A stretch of DNA of 64,000 bases from assembly GCF_003597395.2 (NCBI RefSeq), contig NC_133773.1, positions 65,769,716 through 65,833,715 on the forward strand. The letters run 5' to 3'. Source of the stretch: Chelonoidis abingdonii (Eukaryota; Chordata; Testudines; Testudinidae). Position numbers and translations under genes: made by a program. Below the pieces are notes generated by a model. It was not told the DNA's origin, searched no databases, and was given only the letters and a program-made list of their open reading frames with translations. Positions 48,373 to 62,504 of the stretch are shown piece after piece (the stretch's first letter is position 1; each line of letters begins with the position of its first letter).

Positions 48373-49122
48373 TAGAGAGAGGCAGTGTAAGTCACATGCT
48401 TGTTCACTTGAGTGACTAATGTAGAAAGGATCTGGTCTAACTTGTATGAAACTGGTAACAATGCATCAAAGTTAAACAAGGTGGATTAGATAGGCTCAGC
48501 AGCTTGTTCACTGTCTCTGGGTTATTTTACGTGAATAAGTAAAAGAAAAAGAATGCAGCTATATAGTGTGTCAGAATTTTGCATGTTCATGGTAAATATG
48601 GGGAGAAGTATCTTTTGAGAAAACATTTTATTTATTGGCAATCATAGTGTTTTGGAAAGTACCACAAATAAATGGTTCAACAACTGGAACAGAAGGAAAT
48701 CTATCTTTAGGTGAAGTGGAATCTGACATCTGTTTGTTTATATAGGACAAATACTTGGTGCTACTCTCTACCTTTTAACAGGCTTCATTTATTGTATTTA
48801 CTGCGTCAGTTTTAGGAGAACCAGCCAATATGTAATAGTATATGGTTAAAACAAGAGAAGTTGGTTTGGTTTTGCTGTCTGTGTCCCTGAATCACACTTG
48901 CTCTTTTAGCAAGAAGTTACATGAAAGTTTTTTGCTTGTCTACAAATATCTCTAGTTTAATCTCTTTAAATGATGAGGGAAAGAAAATCTTACTAGAATA
49001 TTGTAGATTCTTCATTCATGTCTCTAAACAAACAAACCTTGAAACAATGCTTGGACTTCAATGGATAGTTTTTTTGGTACAGGAATTTATATCCTATTGG
49101 ACTTCATCATGATATTTGAGAG

Positions 49123-49124
<2 letters not shown>

Positions 49125-49204
<80 letters not shown>
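49125..49204 (+). repeat. (GT)40 microsatellite
   Basis: Eighty bases of uninterrupted GT dinucleotide, with no impurity, lie in FNIP2 intron 1. Confidence 0.97.
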
Positions 49205-49205
<1 letters not shown>

Positions 49206-49857
49206 GAAATTGCATTTGGGATTAATAATGCATAACCAGTACTGCCATTTTAAAAGCAATCAAAGTGAAGAAGAGAGTTAGGTCTATCTAGGTTTAGAAG
49301 TGACCTACAAACAGAACAAGTGACATACTGACAAATAGTCATATAAAAGGAATGACTAACCTCCGTTTCCCAATGGATTATAGCAGGAGGGTAGGCGGCT
49401 TTTCTGAATCACTGTTTATGGACACTCTGTGCCTGCCTGTAGGTTGATTTCTTCTTTGGGCCTTGTGTTGCAGATTGAGCATCCTTCAAAAATTGGTTAG
49501 AGAAAGGAAGTGGTGAGCTACTATTGAAGTGTTGGGCTGGTAAACTGCTAATCACTTGATGCCTCCAATATGGTAGCCTTAGTGTTTAATCCAGAGGTGC
49601 CTGGGGATGGCAGTAGTAGTGAAAGGAAAGGGCAAAAAGGAAGTCAAAGCTATAACTCCATATTCCTCCTTGACAGACAATTCCAGTCAAAATGGCAAAT
49701 GAGGTCATATGAGTAGAAGATTAGAAAACTAGGTGGCCCAATATTCAGAAGTGCTGTGTACCTGTAGCTCCCATTGACATAAGTGGGAACTGAGTACGCT
49801 GCATCTCAGAATATCAGAGTTATTTTTGTGTTGTTTTTTAATCCTTTGTTGGCAAGG

Positions 49858-50086
49858 GAGATTTAGGTTAAATATTAGGACAAACTTTCTAACTAAAGGA
49901 TAGTTAAGTATTAGAATAGGCTTCCAGGAGAGATTGTGGAATCCTGGTCACTGGAGGTTTTTTAAGAACAAGTTAGACAAACATCTGACCAGGGTGTCCT
50001 GACTCTATGTGGTCCTGCCTCAGTAGGTGGGGCTGGACTAGATGACCTCTCAAGGTTCCTTCCAGTCTTGCATTCTATGATTCTAG
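49858..50086 (+). mobile_element. CR1 LINE 3' end fragment
   Basis: It carries the CR1 ORF2 end and 3' UTR: AGGCTTCCAGGAGAGATTGT near 49918, GGGGCTGGACTAGATGACCT near 50029, and the tail TTGCATTCTATGATTCTA at about 50086. It belongs to a different CR1 subfamily from the copies at 35291 and 40213. Confidence 0.8.
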
Positions 50087-50644
50087 CACCAGACACTAAT
50101 ACTGTATCTTGATTACAATAGCTTAATTGAGCATTCTTCTTTGGGGAGGAGGAGGAAAGCTTATACAGCAACTGGCAGCATCTTCTGTTCTTCCACTAGT
50201 CTTAGCCCATCCTCCTCAATTTATTTTACAGTAAAAATATATAAAATATATTTTCATTCAGTATTAATATCTTGGAAGTACGACACTAAAATACTGCTTG
50301 TCAAATTAGTTTCCCCTCCCCAGCATAGTAAATATATTTGTGTGTGTATGTGTTAAGGGGAGTGCAAATTAATACTTTGTGCATTAGCATTACTTGTATA
50401 CGGAATAAACTAACTGAAGTTGTTAGATTTTGCACTTTCAGGTGGTTCACTGTATTGCAGCGCTGCACAAACATAAATCCTACAAATTCTGTTGTCTTTC
50501 AAAACTGAAATGCAGTCTTACAAGTTTTAATCTTATGCTTTTGTTGATTATAATCAAAAAGTGTTCATGGGGAGCGTGTATGTCTAGAAAGAACTGTTTT
50601 TTCTAAGGGTTCTGTTTTGCCTTGGTGTAAGTGGTAATTTTTTT

Positions 50645-51440
50645 AGGCCTATGTGTGCCTCAGTTTCCCCCATACTTTGCATTGCTATCCAGTGGGGGTG
50701 AGGGGATTAAGTTGTCTTTCAGGATAAAGTTGTGTCTCTAAGAGACACAGGTGTGTGCGTCATGTCCCTATCTGGGTGGAATGAATAGAGTCATTCAGGA
50801 ACTGGCTGAAACCAACCCAGATCAACATGGGGTCCGGAGAGATAATGCAAGCTCTAATGACTCATGGAGCTGCACTCTCAGCAGGGGAGCTGAGCAGAGA
50901 CCCCCAGCTTGAGAACAAAAGACTGAGAGGGCTGAGGTGGGGGAATAAGTGTGGGCTCTGTAAAAAGTTTGGTTCTTTCACTGGGAACTGACTAAGGAGG
51001 AAGAGCGAGAGACAGAGCCTGAAAATGGGGTTCACTAGAGCTTGGCGGGTGAATTACTCTGGGCTGACCAGAATGGACTGTGTTTTAACCTTTATTTCTC
51101 TATGCTAACTTACGGACTTATAGTGCTGTGTTCCAGTCAACTGATAAACCCCAGTTTTGAAATTGCTGCTTGAGTGTCACTGCAAATACTGGCTGGAGTG
51201 CATTAGCCCCTGAAGAGTGTACAGGTATCTACTACGGGTCTCTCTCAGCTGGACTTGCATAGTAGAGCTCATAGTATGATGCGGAAGTTCAGTAGCTCAG
51301 TTTAGAAGGCAGTGAGGCTGCATGGCCTATGCCAAAGAAAATGTGAGGCAGACCCGTTGGGGTTCCTCCAAGAGACTGTTTAAAACCTGCAGTGTAGCAC
51401 AGTGCCTAGGGATCCATGATGGTAACTGATAGCATAACTA
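50645..51440. mobile_element. LTR-type interspersed repeat, unclassified
   Basis: The noncoding block opens with GTGTGCCTCAGTTTCCCCCA, a phrase common in turtle LTR-type repeats, and runs to about 51440. Terminal repeats and a target duplication were not found, so its class is uncertain. Confidence 0.35.
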
Positions 51441-51480
51441 AGGTCTCAAATAGAGTAAGAAGTGAAGTTCTTCATGCTTA

Positions 51481-53130
51481 GGGTGACCATATTTCCCCGT
51501 GCTGAATACGGGACACCTGGTAAAATTACTCATATTCAAGTGAATTCAGCGGCAGTCAAACAGAACTATGCAGTACAAACGTTCAAATTAACATCAAGTT
51601 GACTGAGCCTCTGTTAAAAAGAAATACTGCGTAGCTGGATTCTTTTTATTTACCTTCTTATCTTTAAGGCTCATATGGGAGAGCTGACACACACACACAC
51701 ACACACAGACACACACACACACACGGGGGCGGGGGGAGGGGAAGTGTGACCAACTGACCGATCCTCCAAGCCTGACTGGGCCCATGGGATGGACCTGCAT
51801 TTCTTGGTACCTGGTGCTGTGTCTTCCCGAGGCAACATGTGGCGGGGAAGAGGGCACGCAGGGTCACATGCTCCTTTCCCCAGATTTCTGCTAGGGTTTA
51901 CACCAGGATGTGTCCAGCAGCAGCCTTTCAGCACTGTGTGTGTGGAAGGGAAGGGACAGGAGCTGCTTCCAGCTGCAGGGGAGGGCGGGGGAAGGGATGA
52001 CCTGGCCCCTGTCTTTGCAGAGCTCATCTCTTCCACCCTCCCTGCTCCCCTGTGGCTGGAAGCAGCTCGTCCCTTCCTGCCCACACAGTGTCGAAAGGCA
52101 GCTAACACCTCCAGGCTGCTGCTGACCACTGACATAACCCAGCTGCCTCCTGTCCCCGAACTACAGCACAGGCAGGAAGGGGTTAAGCCCAGGGAACCTG
52201 ACTGCAGGGGCTTCAGCGAACCTGGCCAGAGAGGTGGCTCAGGAGGAGAGGGTGCCTAGGGGACAAAGCAGCCTCACGCTCCTTGAGGAAAGGACCTGGG
52301 GGGCAGGAGGGGCAGGTGAAGAGGGAGCTAAGTCCCTGCCCAGGGGGCTGCTGTGGAGCCTGCATGGCTGGGGCATGAAGCTTAAAATCACTTTAGGACT
52401 CCACGCCAGAGCTTAGCTGAAGGGCAAAGAGGCTGAACGGGTCTTTGGCACATGCAGGGCTCAGCTCCTCCTAGCCAGCGTCCCGGGCCAGCGGGTCTTA
52501 CAGCGCTGCAACTTTCTCGCTCAGGGCTGTAAAAAAACACCCTCCTGAGCGCAGCAAGCTTCAGCACTGTAATGTGCCAGGGTAGACAGTGCACCAGTGC
52601 TGGGAGCCGCACTCGTTGTGAAGGTGTTTTTTTAGAGCTGTCTCCCAGCACTCTGCCACGACCACACAAGCAACATTAAAGTGCTATGTTGCCAGTGTAG
52701 ACTAGGGGAGGGAAGGAGCCTGCTGGTCAGGCTACTGATGACCCAAGCACTCCAACCAGAGGCAGGTTTTCCACACAGTGCTGGGAGCGGGACACGCCCT
52801 GCCTAGGGGGATATGTAGGAGCAACCGGGTTGAGGGGGCGAAGGAGCAAAGCAGGGAGAGGAGAGTAAGAACACATAAAGGGCTGATGGGTGGGCAGCAG
52901 AGGCAACACATAGCTGGCTGCTGCCTGGCACCTGCCCACACTTACTAGTCACAGCAGCTCACAGCACACAGCCACTGCCGGCCAGAAACAGGATGGGGGA
53001 CGGGGCCCTGCTGGCTGAGAGTCAGAACGCAGCAGGAGTTGCACTGAGGGACCAGCAGGAGGAGCGTCCGGCCCCTCATGCCGCAGCTCTGCCTCGCCAC
53101 CAGCCTTGTACACCCACCCCCATCATCAAC
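51481..53130. repeat. GC-rich composite of DNA-transposon-like repeats
   Basis: It starts with AGGGTGACCATATTTCCCCG, the inverted-end type of a turtle MITE family. It continues into G/C-rich sequence containing a 38-bp interrupted CA tract (51687-51724). A second element fragment ends CCAGTGTAGACTAGGG near 52708. It is CpG-containing and could be mistaken for a promoter island, but it shows no exon. Confidence 0.45.
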
Positions 53131-53131
53131 C

Positions 53132-53232
53132 ACTGCTCCCCCTAAGTTGTCCCATTTGTAAGACAGAGATAATACTTACCTTATAAAGAGCTTTGAGGTC
53201 TGTGGATGAAAAGGGCTTTATAAATGCCAAAC
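53132..53232 (+). repeat. MIR/L2-type 3' tail relic
   Basis: The phrases CCCATTTGTAAGACAGAGAT, ACTTACCTTATAAAGAGC and GGATGAAAAGGGCTTTATAA follow the order of a CORE-SINE/L2 tail. It is short and diverged. Confidence 0.5.
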
Positions 53233-53518
53233 TTATTATTTTGTAGACAGTACTCTACAGCAAATTTTAGCAGAAAATGGTGATCTTGTGTGGAGAGCTT
53301 AGGTTTTTTGGGTGGAATCCTTTTCTTAAGGGCAGAAGGGACAATTATATACTGGACCATGATGAGGTTAGTTGAGCTTATAGAAAACAAGATGTGTTCT
53401 CTTGGTCTGTGTAGTCCAAACACCTTCTGGGTGTAGTGTTCTGTCCCATCTAGTGGCACCGAGGCCACTTAAAGATTAATGAGTCTGCCTACAGCCTTAG
53501 CTAACAGCCACATGGCTT

Positions 53519-53590
53519 TTAGCTCGTGCAGTAGAGGTTCATGCATATAGCTGCAGAGGTCCCTGGTTTGACCGACCCGCCAATGACAGG
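53519..53590 (+). repeat. tRNA-derived relic (SINE head)
   Basis: It has an A-box-like TAGCTCGTGCAGTAGAGGT at 53520-53538 and a B-box-like GGTTTGACCGACC at 53565-53577, spaced as in a tRNA gene. The cloverleaf arms do not pair well, so it is not a functional tRNA. Confidence 0.4.
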
Positions 53591-53599
53591 GGTCTGCCA

Positions 53600-56500
53600 G
53601 TGTTACACATGCACTACTGAAGGGATTGAATATCCATTTGTTGTAAAATGAAAGTCTGGTTTTAGTTCTAAACCCATTTCTCCAAGTGGATGTTAGTCAT
53701 TTAAAAAAAAAGTAGGGACTACGTTTTTTAACTCCTATTGGGTATTTAAAACATCAGTCTTTTTAAGGGACATATTTTTAAGCAAGTGTAAAAGTGAAAT
53801 GTTATCTCCCTCATATTCACCAGATCTTACCTATCAATTGTATTCTGGAAACAGATTTCCCTTCCATTGTGTATAAGCTATTTTTTTTTAAGCAGTATTA
53901 GGTTCTTAGCTGAACACAAACTGTTTACTCTACAGAGTAAAACCATTACTGTGCAAAAATTCTGGGGTGTTTGCTGGTGTTAATCATTCCTTACTGATAA
54001 CTGTAGGGTATTGGTGACAGATTTTTATTTGCATTTGAAGTATGATGCTGAGCCATAGGTGGTTGCTAAGAGTTGTCAGATGACACTTACTCACATGAGA
54101 GCCATTAAGAGGGTGTTGTAGCCAGTGTTGGAACAACCTTGCAGCTAAGGGCGGGTCAGTGCAAAAGCAACTATGCTTTTTCTTTCAGAGGCCATATGGT
54201 TTGGTCTTGTGACCAAATAAATAATTGCCAGCTACATAATCACGTACCAGGAAACAAAGGTAGTTAAAATCAATATCTGCTGACTGCGTACCGGCCTTGG
54301 TGGAAAAACTCCAGCAACAGAAGCAGGAGATAATCTTGGATGGGCTTTGAAATTTGAAAGTTCTGTGTGGTCGTCTAATTTGAGATAAATACTACATTAC
54401 ATTGGATGCAATTGTCTTCCTGAATTATGGTTGACAGAACATGCTACTCTTATTCTAAAAAAGAAACCCGGTGGATTGCTACAAAAGACTTGAATCTCTT
54501 CTTTGAGAGGAAATGTCTATGGTTGCTGGATGCTGAGCCATAGTGAAGCAACTCACTTAAAGCCATATCTCTTAAGCCAGTGTTCAGTATTTTCAAGAAG
54601 CTTTGGGAGAGTACATCTGAACTAAGAAGATGTGTGGAGGTACTCCAAAGACCACACACAGCACAGGAGGGCAAACAGACCAAACAAGAAACAGTAATAA
54701 TGCCTCTTGCCCACTGGAAAATAATATCTCAAACACAGGATCAGCTAAAAAGGCTAAAAAATCTTTTGTGGCAGAACAGAGCACTGACGGTAAAAGCAGT
54801 GTCAATACATTGTTGCAAAACAGGTAGGCCAGTTATCTTTTTTGAAAATGTAATTTTCAGAGGTAATTGGGTGTTCTAGCTTAAATTCTACTGGAAATAT
54901 AACCATGTGCCTAAAATGCCATAAAGTCAATGAATTCAAAAGCTATTTTCTAAGTGAGGCTTCTTATTCCAATGGGCCATAATACTCCAAAGTTGTTTTG
55001 TTCTTCTTTAGTTACTCAGACCAAATTTGTGACTCTAATGCAAGTTGTATATATATGCTACCTGGGTGCTAAATGACAATAGTTGAAAGAGAAATTTAGT
55101 TTTGATAATACTGTATAGTTTCAGCTACTGGCACAAACTTTCCTTGCCCTCCTAAAACCGTTTCTGATTTTCTTTGCCTGCCCCATGTCAGTGTGTCAGT
55201 CAGTCTGACATTTTGCAAGAGAAGGGGAGAAAAGTGGTGAAATGAGGGGACGTTTGCATCAGTTGCTGAACATCTCCAGGAACAAATCCCAAGATCAGGC
55301 TATAAACTAATACTGAGTTTGGTTAGTGTCCTGCTATAACTTCTTAGTGATGTTTTTATTCAATGACTAAAACTCTTGAGTGAAAGCTGTGAAGCAGTTC
55401 CAAGTTGTATTGTTTTCTTATGGTACCGTGCAACAAAATTCGTTACTCTCTCCCCTCCATCCTGGGTGTAAAAGTAAAAATTACCTTACTGAGTTTAGTT
55501 GAAATAGGTTAAAAAGACATCACTAGCCCAACAGCTTGTTCAGTATTTGCTGCACTGAAACATCAGTTTGTACCTTTTCAAAATAATGTTTTTAAAGCAA
55601 ACTGAAATACTTCTCAAATCTAAACAAATGAGTTGCTGTTCAGCTGGAGTATATGCATAGATTTCAGAATATACATGTAGCTATTATGAAGGTGAGCTGT
55701 AAGCTTTGTTTGTTGAGATCAGAGTTCTGTTGACCCGTGCAAGAACGGATGATCTGAAAGCAATATGCTGGTTAAGGTTTCTTGGTATTTGCCGCTCTCT
55801 AATTATCATTTGGAATGCAGTAAGGGGTGAATTTTTTCAATTTTTAACATGTGATCTATATTAAAATAAATATGCAGAATTTAATTGGTATCTCAAACTG
55901 TTTAATATCTTTAGAATCACTTCAGCTATCTTTAAATTTTCTAAAACAACTAGGAATACTCTTCTAGTTCATTTTTTTAAAAAAAAATACTGTTCTTCAG
56001 CGTATAGCGATGCACACATGGAAAATAATATAGTAACTAAGTGCTACGTCAAGAAATCAAATCAAGGCTTGTGAATAACAAATATAATTTTAATTTTCCC
56101 CTAAGCAAAAGAGGTCACCTTATATCCAAGTTTATCCTCTCTTATATATAGCAGAAGACATCTGAATAAGTCTAAGGAAGCAGCTTTGCCACTATTTTGG
56201 GGAGAGTGAAGGAATTTTTTTTAACCTAATTCTAACAAGAAACCTGGTGAACAAGCCAGCTTTTTTTTTTTTTTTTTTTTTTACACAAATTAAAAGATTC
56301 TAAACATGTCCTTTATTTTCCTGAGTGGATGACTTGTTACCACAAACAGATATTGAAGAGTGCTGGCCACATGTTAACTATAGTTTTCATATAGCTTTTC
56401 TATGTGAACATATACTTTTTTTTTTGCTAAAATTCTTAATTATTAGTTCTGGCATCTTTCCATACACTGCGGTGATCTGCTCCTGCTCACTACTGTCAGT

Positions 56501-59500
56501 TTTTAATCTGCCTGAAGTTTACCCTAGTGTACTCCTTGCATATCACAGCTCCTCATTTTTGTGTGGTTCCAACTGTCTTAAAGTTAACTCAATATTAGTA
56601 TTAGGCAGGTATCCAAAAATAGTCATAATACTTGGTGGATCTTGTATAATGTCTAGGTAGCTCCCTTTAGCAGCTAGGTAACTGCAAACAGTTGGAGCAG
56701 CTGTTAATAAATAGAAAATTAAAATGGAACAAAACAAAAAGTAAATAGCTACTTTGTGTTTTCCAACTGAGCACACAAAGATTTAACTACTGAAGCATAT
56801 CCCTGATTGTATTACACGATTACGTTAGAAAGGAACTGAAAATGTACTTTAAAATTGACTAAGCATCACAGTTTGCTGAGTATTTCTGTGTTGTAAATGG
56901 GTTTGAAATGGACCAATAGAACTTTTTTAGTGTGTTACAAATAGACAATTAGGAATTACCCTTAAGCATGCTGTTAAGACTTCAGAGAAAAGTGTAAATT
57001 TTCTATTTTGAATATTCTTCCACTACAATTTAGAAATTAGTGATGCATGAGTGGGTGGGTTTTTCTCTTCCACCAAACCCTTAAACAAAATAGTATTGCT
57101 TTAAACATCAAAGGAGAACTCACCAAAGCAGAAGTTTGCTGTAATTTACATTGACTAACTGTATACCGTTCCTGCAATGCCAAATGTCACTATAGTTGTG
57201 GGGGAAATTCTCTTACATGAAGATGAGCCTAAAATTGCTTTTCAAAACAAGGGTGAAATTGGTCAATAGATAGTTACACTAGTAATATTTATATTTAACG
57301 TATATCAAGTGCAGTTAAACACAAAACTGTGTGTGAGACTCCAAGACACTTAAGTTTAGGAAATGATTGAATATCCAGACATCACGGTATTGGAGCTGTG
57401 TGTTACGTGAAACAGCCTAGTGGAAATACAGCTATGTGCCTTTGTGAAGCGGGGGGGAAATGGTAGTCATGTGAGAATCTTGTGCCTTGTGATGGATTCC
57501 ACAAGGAAATAACATTACTGGGTGTGTGTCTATGTGGTGTTTTCCATGTGTATTTGAATGACATCTGCTCTCATAATCATGAATGGATCAGTTCTGTAGA
57601 GTGAAACTGGATGGTTCAAGAAATATCCCCCCCCCCCCCTTTCCCTGGTGTAATTCAGAACATTAAAATGCGGTCTGTCAAAATATAGCACTACAAAATA
57701 GACTGGTGAGAGGCATTCTCTGAAGTGCCCCTTTTCAGTTCAGCATATTATGTGTAAGTCCCTTCTCATGAAAGATGTGAGATCTGCTTGACAGAAGCTT
57801 AGGTAACATCACCTTAATGGGCTAACGTCTGGAGTTAAAAATTGTCGGTTTGAATTGATTCTAATTGCTTTTGCTGCGCAGTATAGCTGGTATGGGGAAA
57901 CTGGACACAGTACCTCAGCAGGCTGATAACAGAATACAGAGCTGAAATTCAACTCAGTTCATTCTTGGCCAAAAGCTGTTGCCTTGCTACCTGAATGCGG
58001 TCTTTGATGGTCATGTAAAATACGTGGGACAGTATGGGGAGGTCTGCACTGCTCCTGGCCCTGCTATCCCTGTTCTGTGGGTAAATAAAGCAGCCAACGT
58101 GGTGCTTTTCAGGTGCTTTCGATTTAATTTAAAATCGAACACATATCGATTCCATTTTTATTTGTTTAAAAGAGTTTGGTTCCCTCTTTCAGCAAATTAG
58201 CACTGTGATTTCTGAGAGAATGTGGAAAGGAATTGAGGAGGCAAGCCATAAATGAACAGGCATGGAATTGGAAAAAGAGACCAAATGCATGAGGTAAATT
58301 GAGGCAAATTCATGGGCTGTTTTGATTTCCTCCTTGGTTCACTTTTGTACTGGATCTATAATGAATCTCAATAGGCAATGGGTGAGAAACTAGTGATGAA
58401 CTCTGGAGTGCAGTAGATGGCGTGGTTGTAGTTTTTAGCATACATGAGGCGTGTAGGATTTCCACTGGGTAACAGTGAGCAGAGCCCAGTTAGGTTTGAT
58501 CGTGTACAGGGTAGCTCCCCTAGTGATAATACTGTGACTGTCTTTGAAAGGGCAGACTTAAAAACAAAACTTAGTGCTTGTCTAGTACTCTTACCTCTTC
58601 AAAGCGTTGTGTGTGTATATAAGTGAGGAACATCATTAATAGCAAAACAGCCTTCAGCATCATTTTGTGGTCTTAGACATGCATATGATACCCATTGCCT
58701 TGATATCAGAAAACATTAGAAAGGAAGATCAAACCCTTTGAGTTGGTTAGGACTAGATAAGCATCTTTTCAAACCTGGAAATCTTGCGTAGCAATACCAG
58801 TGGATTGGAACACAAAATACACTTGAGCAAAACTTAGCAGAGGAAATAGTCCAAAGAATCAATATAAAACATGAAGAGCCAGTTAAAGTAATTTAGAAAC
58901 AAAACAGCTATTTGTGAAACTCTGGCCTGTTCATGGGAGAGGGCAATTAAGCCTGGTTCTCCATGGTGGTGTGTATCCTTCTTTCCTATAAAAATCAGTA
59001 GGAGTTGAGGATGTTCAGCCCTTTGCAAGATAGGGGCCTTTAACAGAGGACAAGTTAAAGCAGCAAAGAAATTCTATCGACTTCTTGTTTCTAGTGGTTT
59101 GTTTATTTGTGGGATATATTTTTTTCCTTTGTGTAGAGCTTAGTCAGGAAAATTCCTATTCCAAAGGCACTCTGTGTAGGAAATCAATGTGGCCTTGACA
59201 GTCTTTTATGCAACATGGTAAACTAAAATGACTATTAATAACAGCTGTACTCTTATCCCCTGGATATCGTCCATCCAGGTCAGAGCTGAGGCACATCACC
59301 TCAGCACATTGCCTGGTATGGAGAAGCTTGCACTTTTGCTACCTGTGCTGCTCTGTGGATAGAAGATTTCAGTGCACATATGTCATTCCAGCTTCTTACA
59401 TGAGCTGTAAAAATTATGTACTCTCCTACGCTATATAAAGTGAAAACTATTACGTAACCTAAGAAAGATAACCAAACCTCCATCCTCTAAGGTATAGGCT

Positions 59501-61248
59501 GACTGCCTGAGAGATTAGGAAGGAATGTTTTGTTGTTGTTGTTTTTCCCTGCCCCCCACCTTCCTCCCCATTAGATGCACCAATGATTGTTTGTTTAAGC
59601 CCTGTTGCATTTGATTATACAACAGTTTGGTGGGGGAAAGTGAAGGAGAAAACTGCTTCCAGTTGAAATTGCAGAGAGGGATTTTCAGAGGAGAACCATG
59701 CTATTACTTGAAACGTGTTTTTAATACAAAATTAAGATTGTAAACATCTTTTCACTTATAACACTATTAGACTGTTTTGTTAACTTTCAAGTTTTTCTGT
59801 AGATTAAGAAACAAGAATGCTCTAATTCATGAAACATTAATATCAGAATCCTCCAGCATCAACTTTAACTCTCCTCTGTTAGCTTTATCTGTCCTCCTTA
59901 CTAGTGGGAGAATCCCAGCCCTTGCTGAATGAATGAAACTAAATCTTCCCTGCTGGAATATATGAATGTAAAATGAGGAATATTACAGCATGATCTAGCC
60001 TGCACTCATTCTTCCAATCTTCCTCAGTTATTTAGAGATCCAGGCCTATTTTGGAAGGATGTGTGAAAGTAGTGGCGGTTGGGGGGCCTAAGGTTAAAGT
60101 AGGATATGGGAAATATGATCTCAGGCCTGCCTTTATGAAGTCTTTAGGAACTAGATATTTTATTTACCCTACATGACTGGGTGACTAGAAAGGGGTTTTG
60201 TGTTGACTGCATGTAGAAGTGGTTTCTGGCTTATACTAGGAAAAAAAGGGGTGGGGAAGGAGGTTGTCAAATCTCTAGTCTCTGACTGGTGAGCAGGTGG
60301 GTTTGAAGTTAACAGGCTGCTATGCTGAGTTATGTCTTGAATGGTGGGCATCTGGGACAATATCCAAAATTAGACTCGGGGTGGTAATCTGCATCAATGG
60401 AGCATAGCTAAGGTTAGTGTTGAAGTTACTGAGTGTAGAAGATTTGGATTGCTGTAGTCTGTCTTTCTTTTGGTTGTCTTCCTGACTTTCAAAAAGTGAA
60501 AGTCAGAGTAACAACAAATGTTAATAGATATTGGTTTACATCCATAACTCAGTATGAGTTTCCTGTCTGAGAACTTCTCTAATTTGTAAATATTTTTTCG
60601 GTTATGATTTATTAATGCCATAAATGTGCATGGTGCTTGACAGACAAGAAGACATGCCTTGCCCTGAAGAGCTTAGTCAAAGCTACATAAATAATGTAAC
60701 AAGAAGTTACAGTGAAGCATGGAGAAAATGAAAGAAGAGAAGCTTTCAGCTAAGGTGAAGGGGGAAAAGTGCTCTGAAGAGAAAATTATTTGCAAAGAAA
60801 TGTTTTAATTTTTTATTTTTTACTCTTTTTACTAATGAAATTATTGTACAAATTCTTATCAGGTGTGTATCAAAAAGGAAAGTATGATCTTTATAGCAGT
60901 GAGCTTCTGTTTAAAGAGATATACAGCAATACAGTCCTCATCTCTCTGTTTAACAGGGTGTTACCATATTACACATCCATGACATGTTGTTTCTAAAGAT
61001 TTTATTAAATTGAGTGTAGTCTCTGATTTCACATATTTAACAAACCAATCATGTCTGTGATAACTTAATTTTATTCATACTTGGATTGTGCTTCTGGTAG
61101 AATAGTAGGATTTTTTGTATAAAGTCCCAAATCAGTAAATCAGTATAAGAAGGTGTCATATTTCTAATCTTAAATCTTTCACTTATGAGATCTGAGCATT
61201 GAAAAAAGCATAAAAGAGCAGTAAGTCTCCATAGTAGTCATTCTGAAA
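53600..61248 (+). other. FNIP2 intron 1 segment with few recognisable repeats
   Basis: Only homopolymer runs (T-tract 56260-56281, C-tract 57628-57640) and a possible L2-like scrap near 60630-60700 are seen. No exon is identified. Low repeat content over 7 kb, beside repeat-dense flanks, makes it the most likely place for intronic regulatory sequence, but that is inference. Confidence 0.45.
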
Positions 61249-61372
61249 TAGGGTGGCAAAGATGTCCTGATTTTATGGAGACAGTCCTGATTTTGGGGTC
61301 TTTCTTATATAGGCTCCTATTGCCCCTCACCCCCCCTTTCTCATTTTTCACATTTGCTGTCTGGTCACCTTG
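61249..61372. mobile_element. Second copy of the MITE at 23453, more decayed
   Basis: It shares GATGTCCTGATTTTATGG and TTCTTATATAGGCTCCTATT with the copy near PPID. The ends (AGGGTGGCAAAGATG; read inward at right AAGGTGACCAGACAGC) still mirror each other. Confidence 0.55.
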
Positions 61373-62504
61373 TTCTGAAATCAGAATGCCTATAACATTC
61401 TTAACGTGTGTTCTTAACATAAGAGGGTTAACCTAGGCTGAGGGCACAGAGTTTGCAACCTGCTTGAATCCTAGAGGTTTGACTGTCAGAGCTTACAGAT
61501 TCAAGGCTTAGCAAGATTTTAAGCATTACTGAGACTAGTTAATTATACATAGGTTTCATTACTGGTATCATACCAACTAGCACAAAGAGTTCTTTTCTTG
61601 GTATCAGTGCAATTATCAGCCGTATGCATTCCTTCACCCTACTACTCAGTTATTGCTGTGTCTGATGGTGGTATATTTATGTATAGTCTCCAAATGAGTG
61701 TTACATTCTTGACAAAAATCAGTTGCTGATGCACAGGTTCAGGTAATTTTTATGGAATATAACAAATGTGTGTACATTTAAATAGCTAGTTTACATTCTG
61801 GCATTAGTAAAAACGCTTTTTGTTTGTTTTTGTTGTAACTTGTTCACTTAGTTCCTAAGATCTACCCCTGAAATTTTATTAGTTCATGTGAATTTAAAAC
61901 TGGGCCCTTAATATGTTACCATAAGGAACAAAAGGAAGAAAGACTTTGCATAGGTTTTTACTTGCAAAAACCAAAAAAAACCTTTGGTCCTTTATTATGG
62001 TACTATGTTTTAAATAGAGACAAATATTTAGTTCTACTGCACTTTGGACAAAAATAGTTTGACTGTCACATGCTTATTTGAGATAAAAGTTTAGATTTCA
62101 GTCAGCAATCAGTTGAGGGCCTCCACATTTCTGATGGCAAAGCTCCAAACATAAGGATCGCACACAGTGGAAAACCCTGCTGAATCCAACCATGATTTGT
62201 AAAAGTGTGCATATTCAGTCCTGTTTTTAAAAGTGCGGGTTCTGGCTCCACCTTAATGTCTACTTTTACCTTCCAATGTGGCCATTGCATTACTGCTGTT
62301 TTTATCTTTTTTAATTACAAAACCATAGTTGCTTTTATTCACATTTTTTTTCCTCCATGCAGTTATTAAATACTTGACTTATAGCCTTCTGGGGTGTCTC
62401 CTCCCCTCTCCAAAAGGAGTTTAAAGCTCCTGTGCATGTGATGGCTATCTGGTGTGATAGACTCAGACCAGAAGGCTATAAAAGAGTAGTGGAAGGCAAA
62501 TATA

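Noticed and set aside
51789..52259. 156-codon plus-strand open frame in FNIP2 intron 1
   Set aside because: It lies in a GC-rich composite repeat, overlaps equally long frames on the other strand and has no recognisable domain.
51481..53130. CpG-island promoter inside FNIP2 intron 1
   Set aside because: The GC content is explained by transposon-type repeats with recognisable inverted ends, and there is no exon or donor nearby.
53519..53590. Functional tRNA gene
   Set aside because: A- and B-box-like motifs are present, but the stems do not pair and the B box is altered, so I list it only as a tRNA-derived relic.
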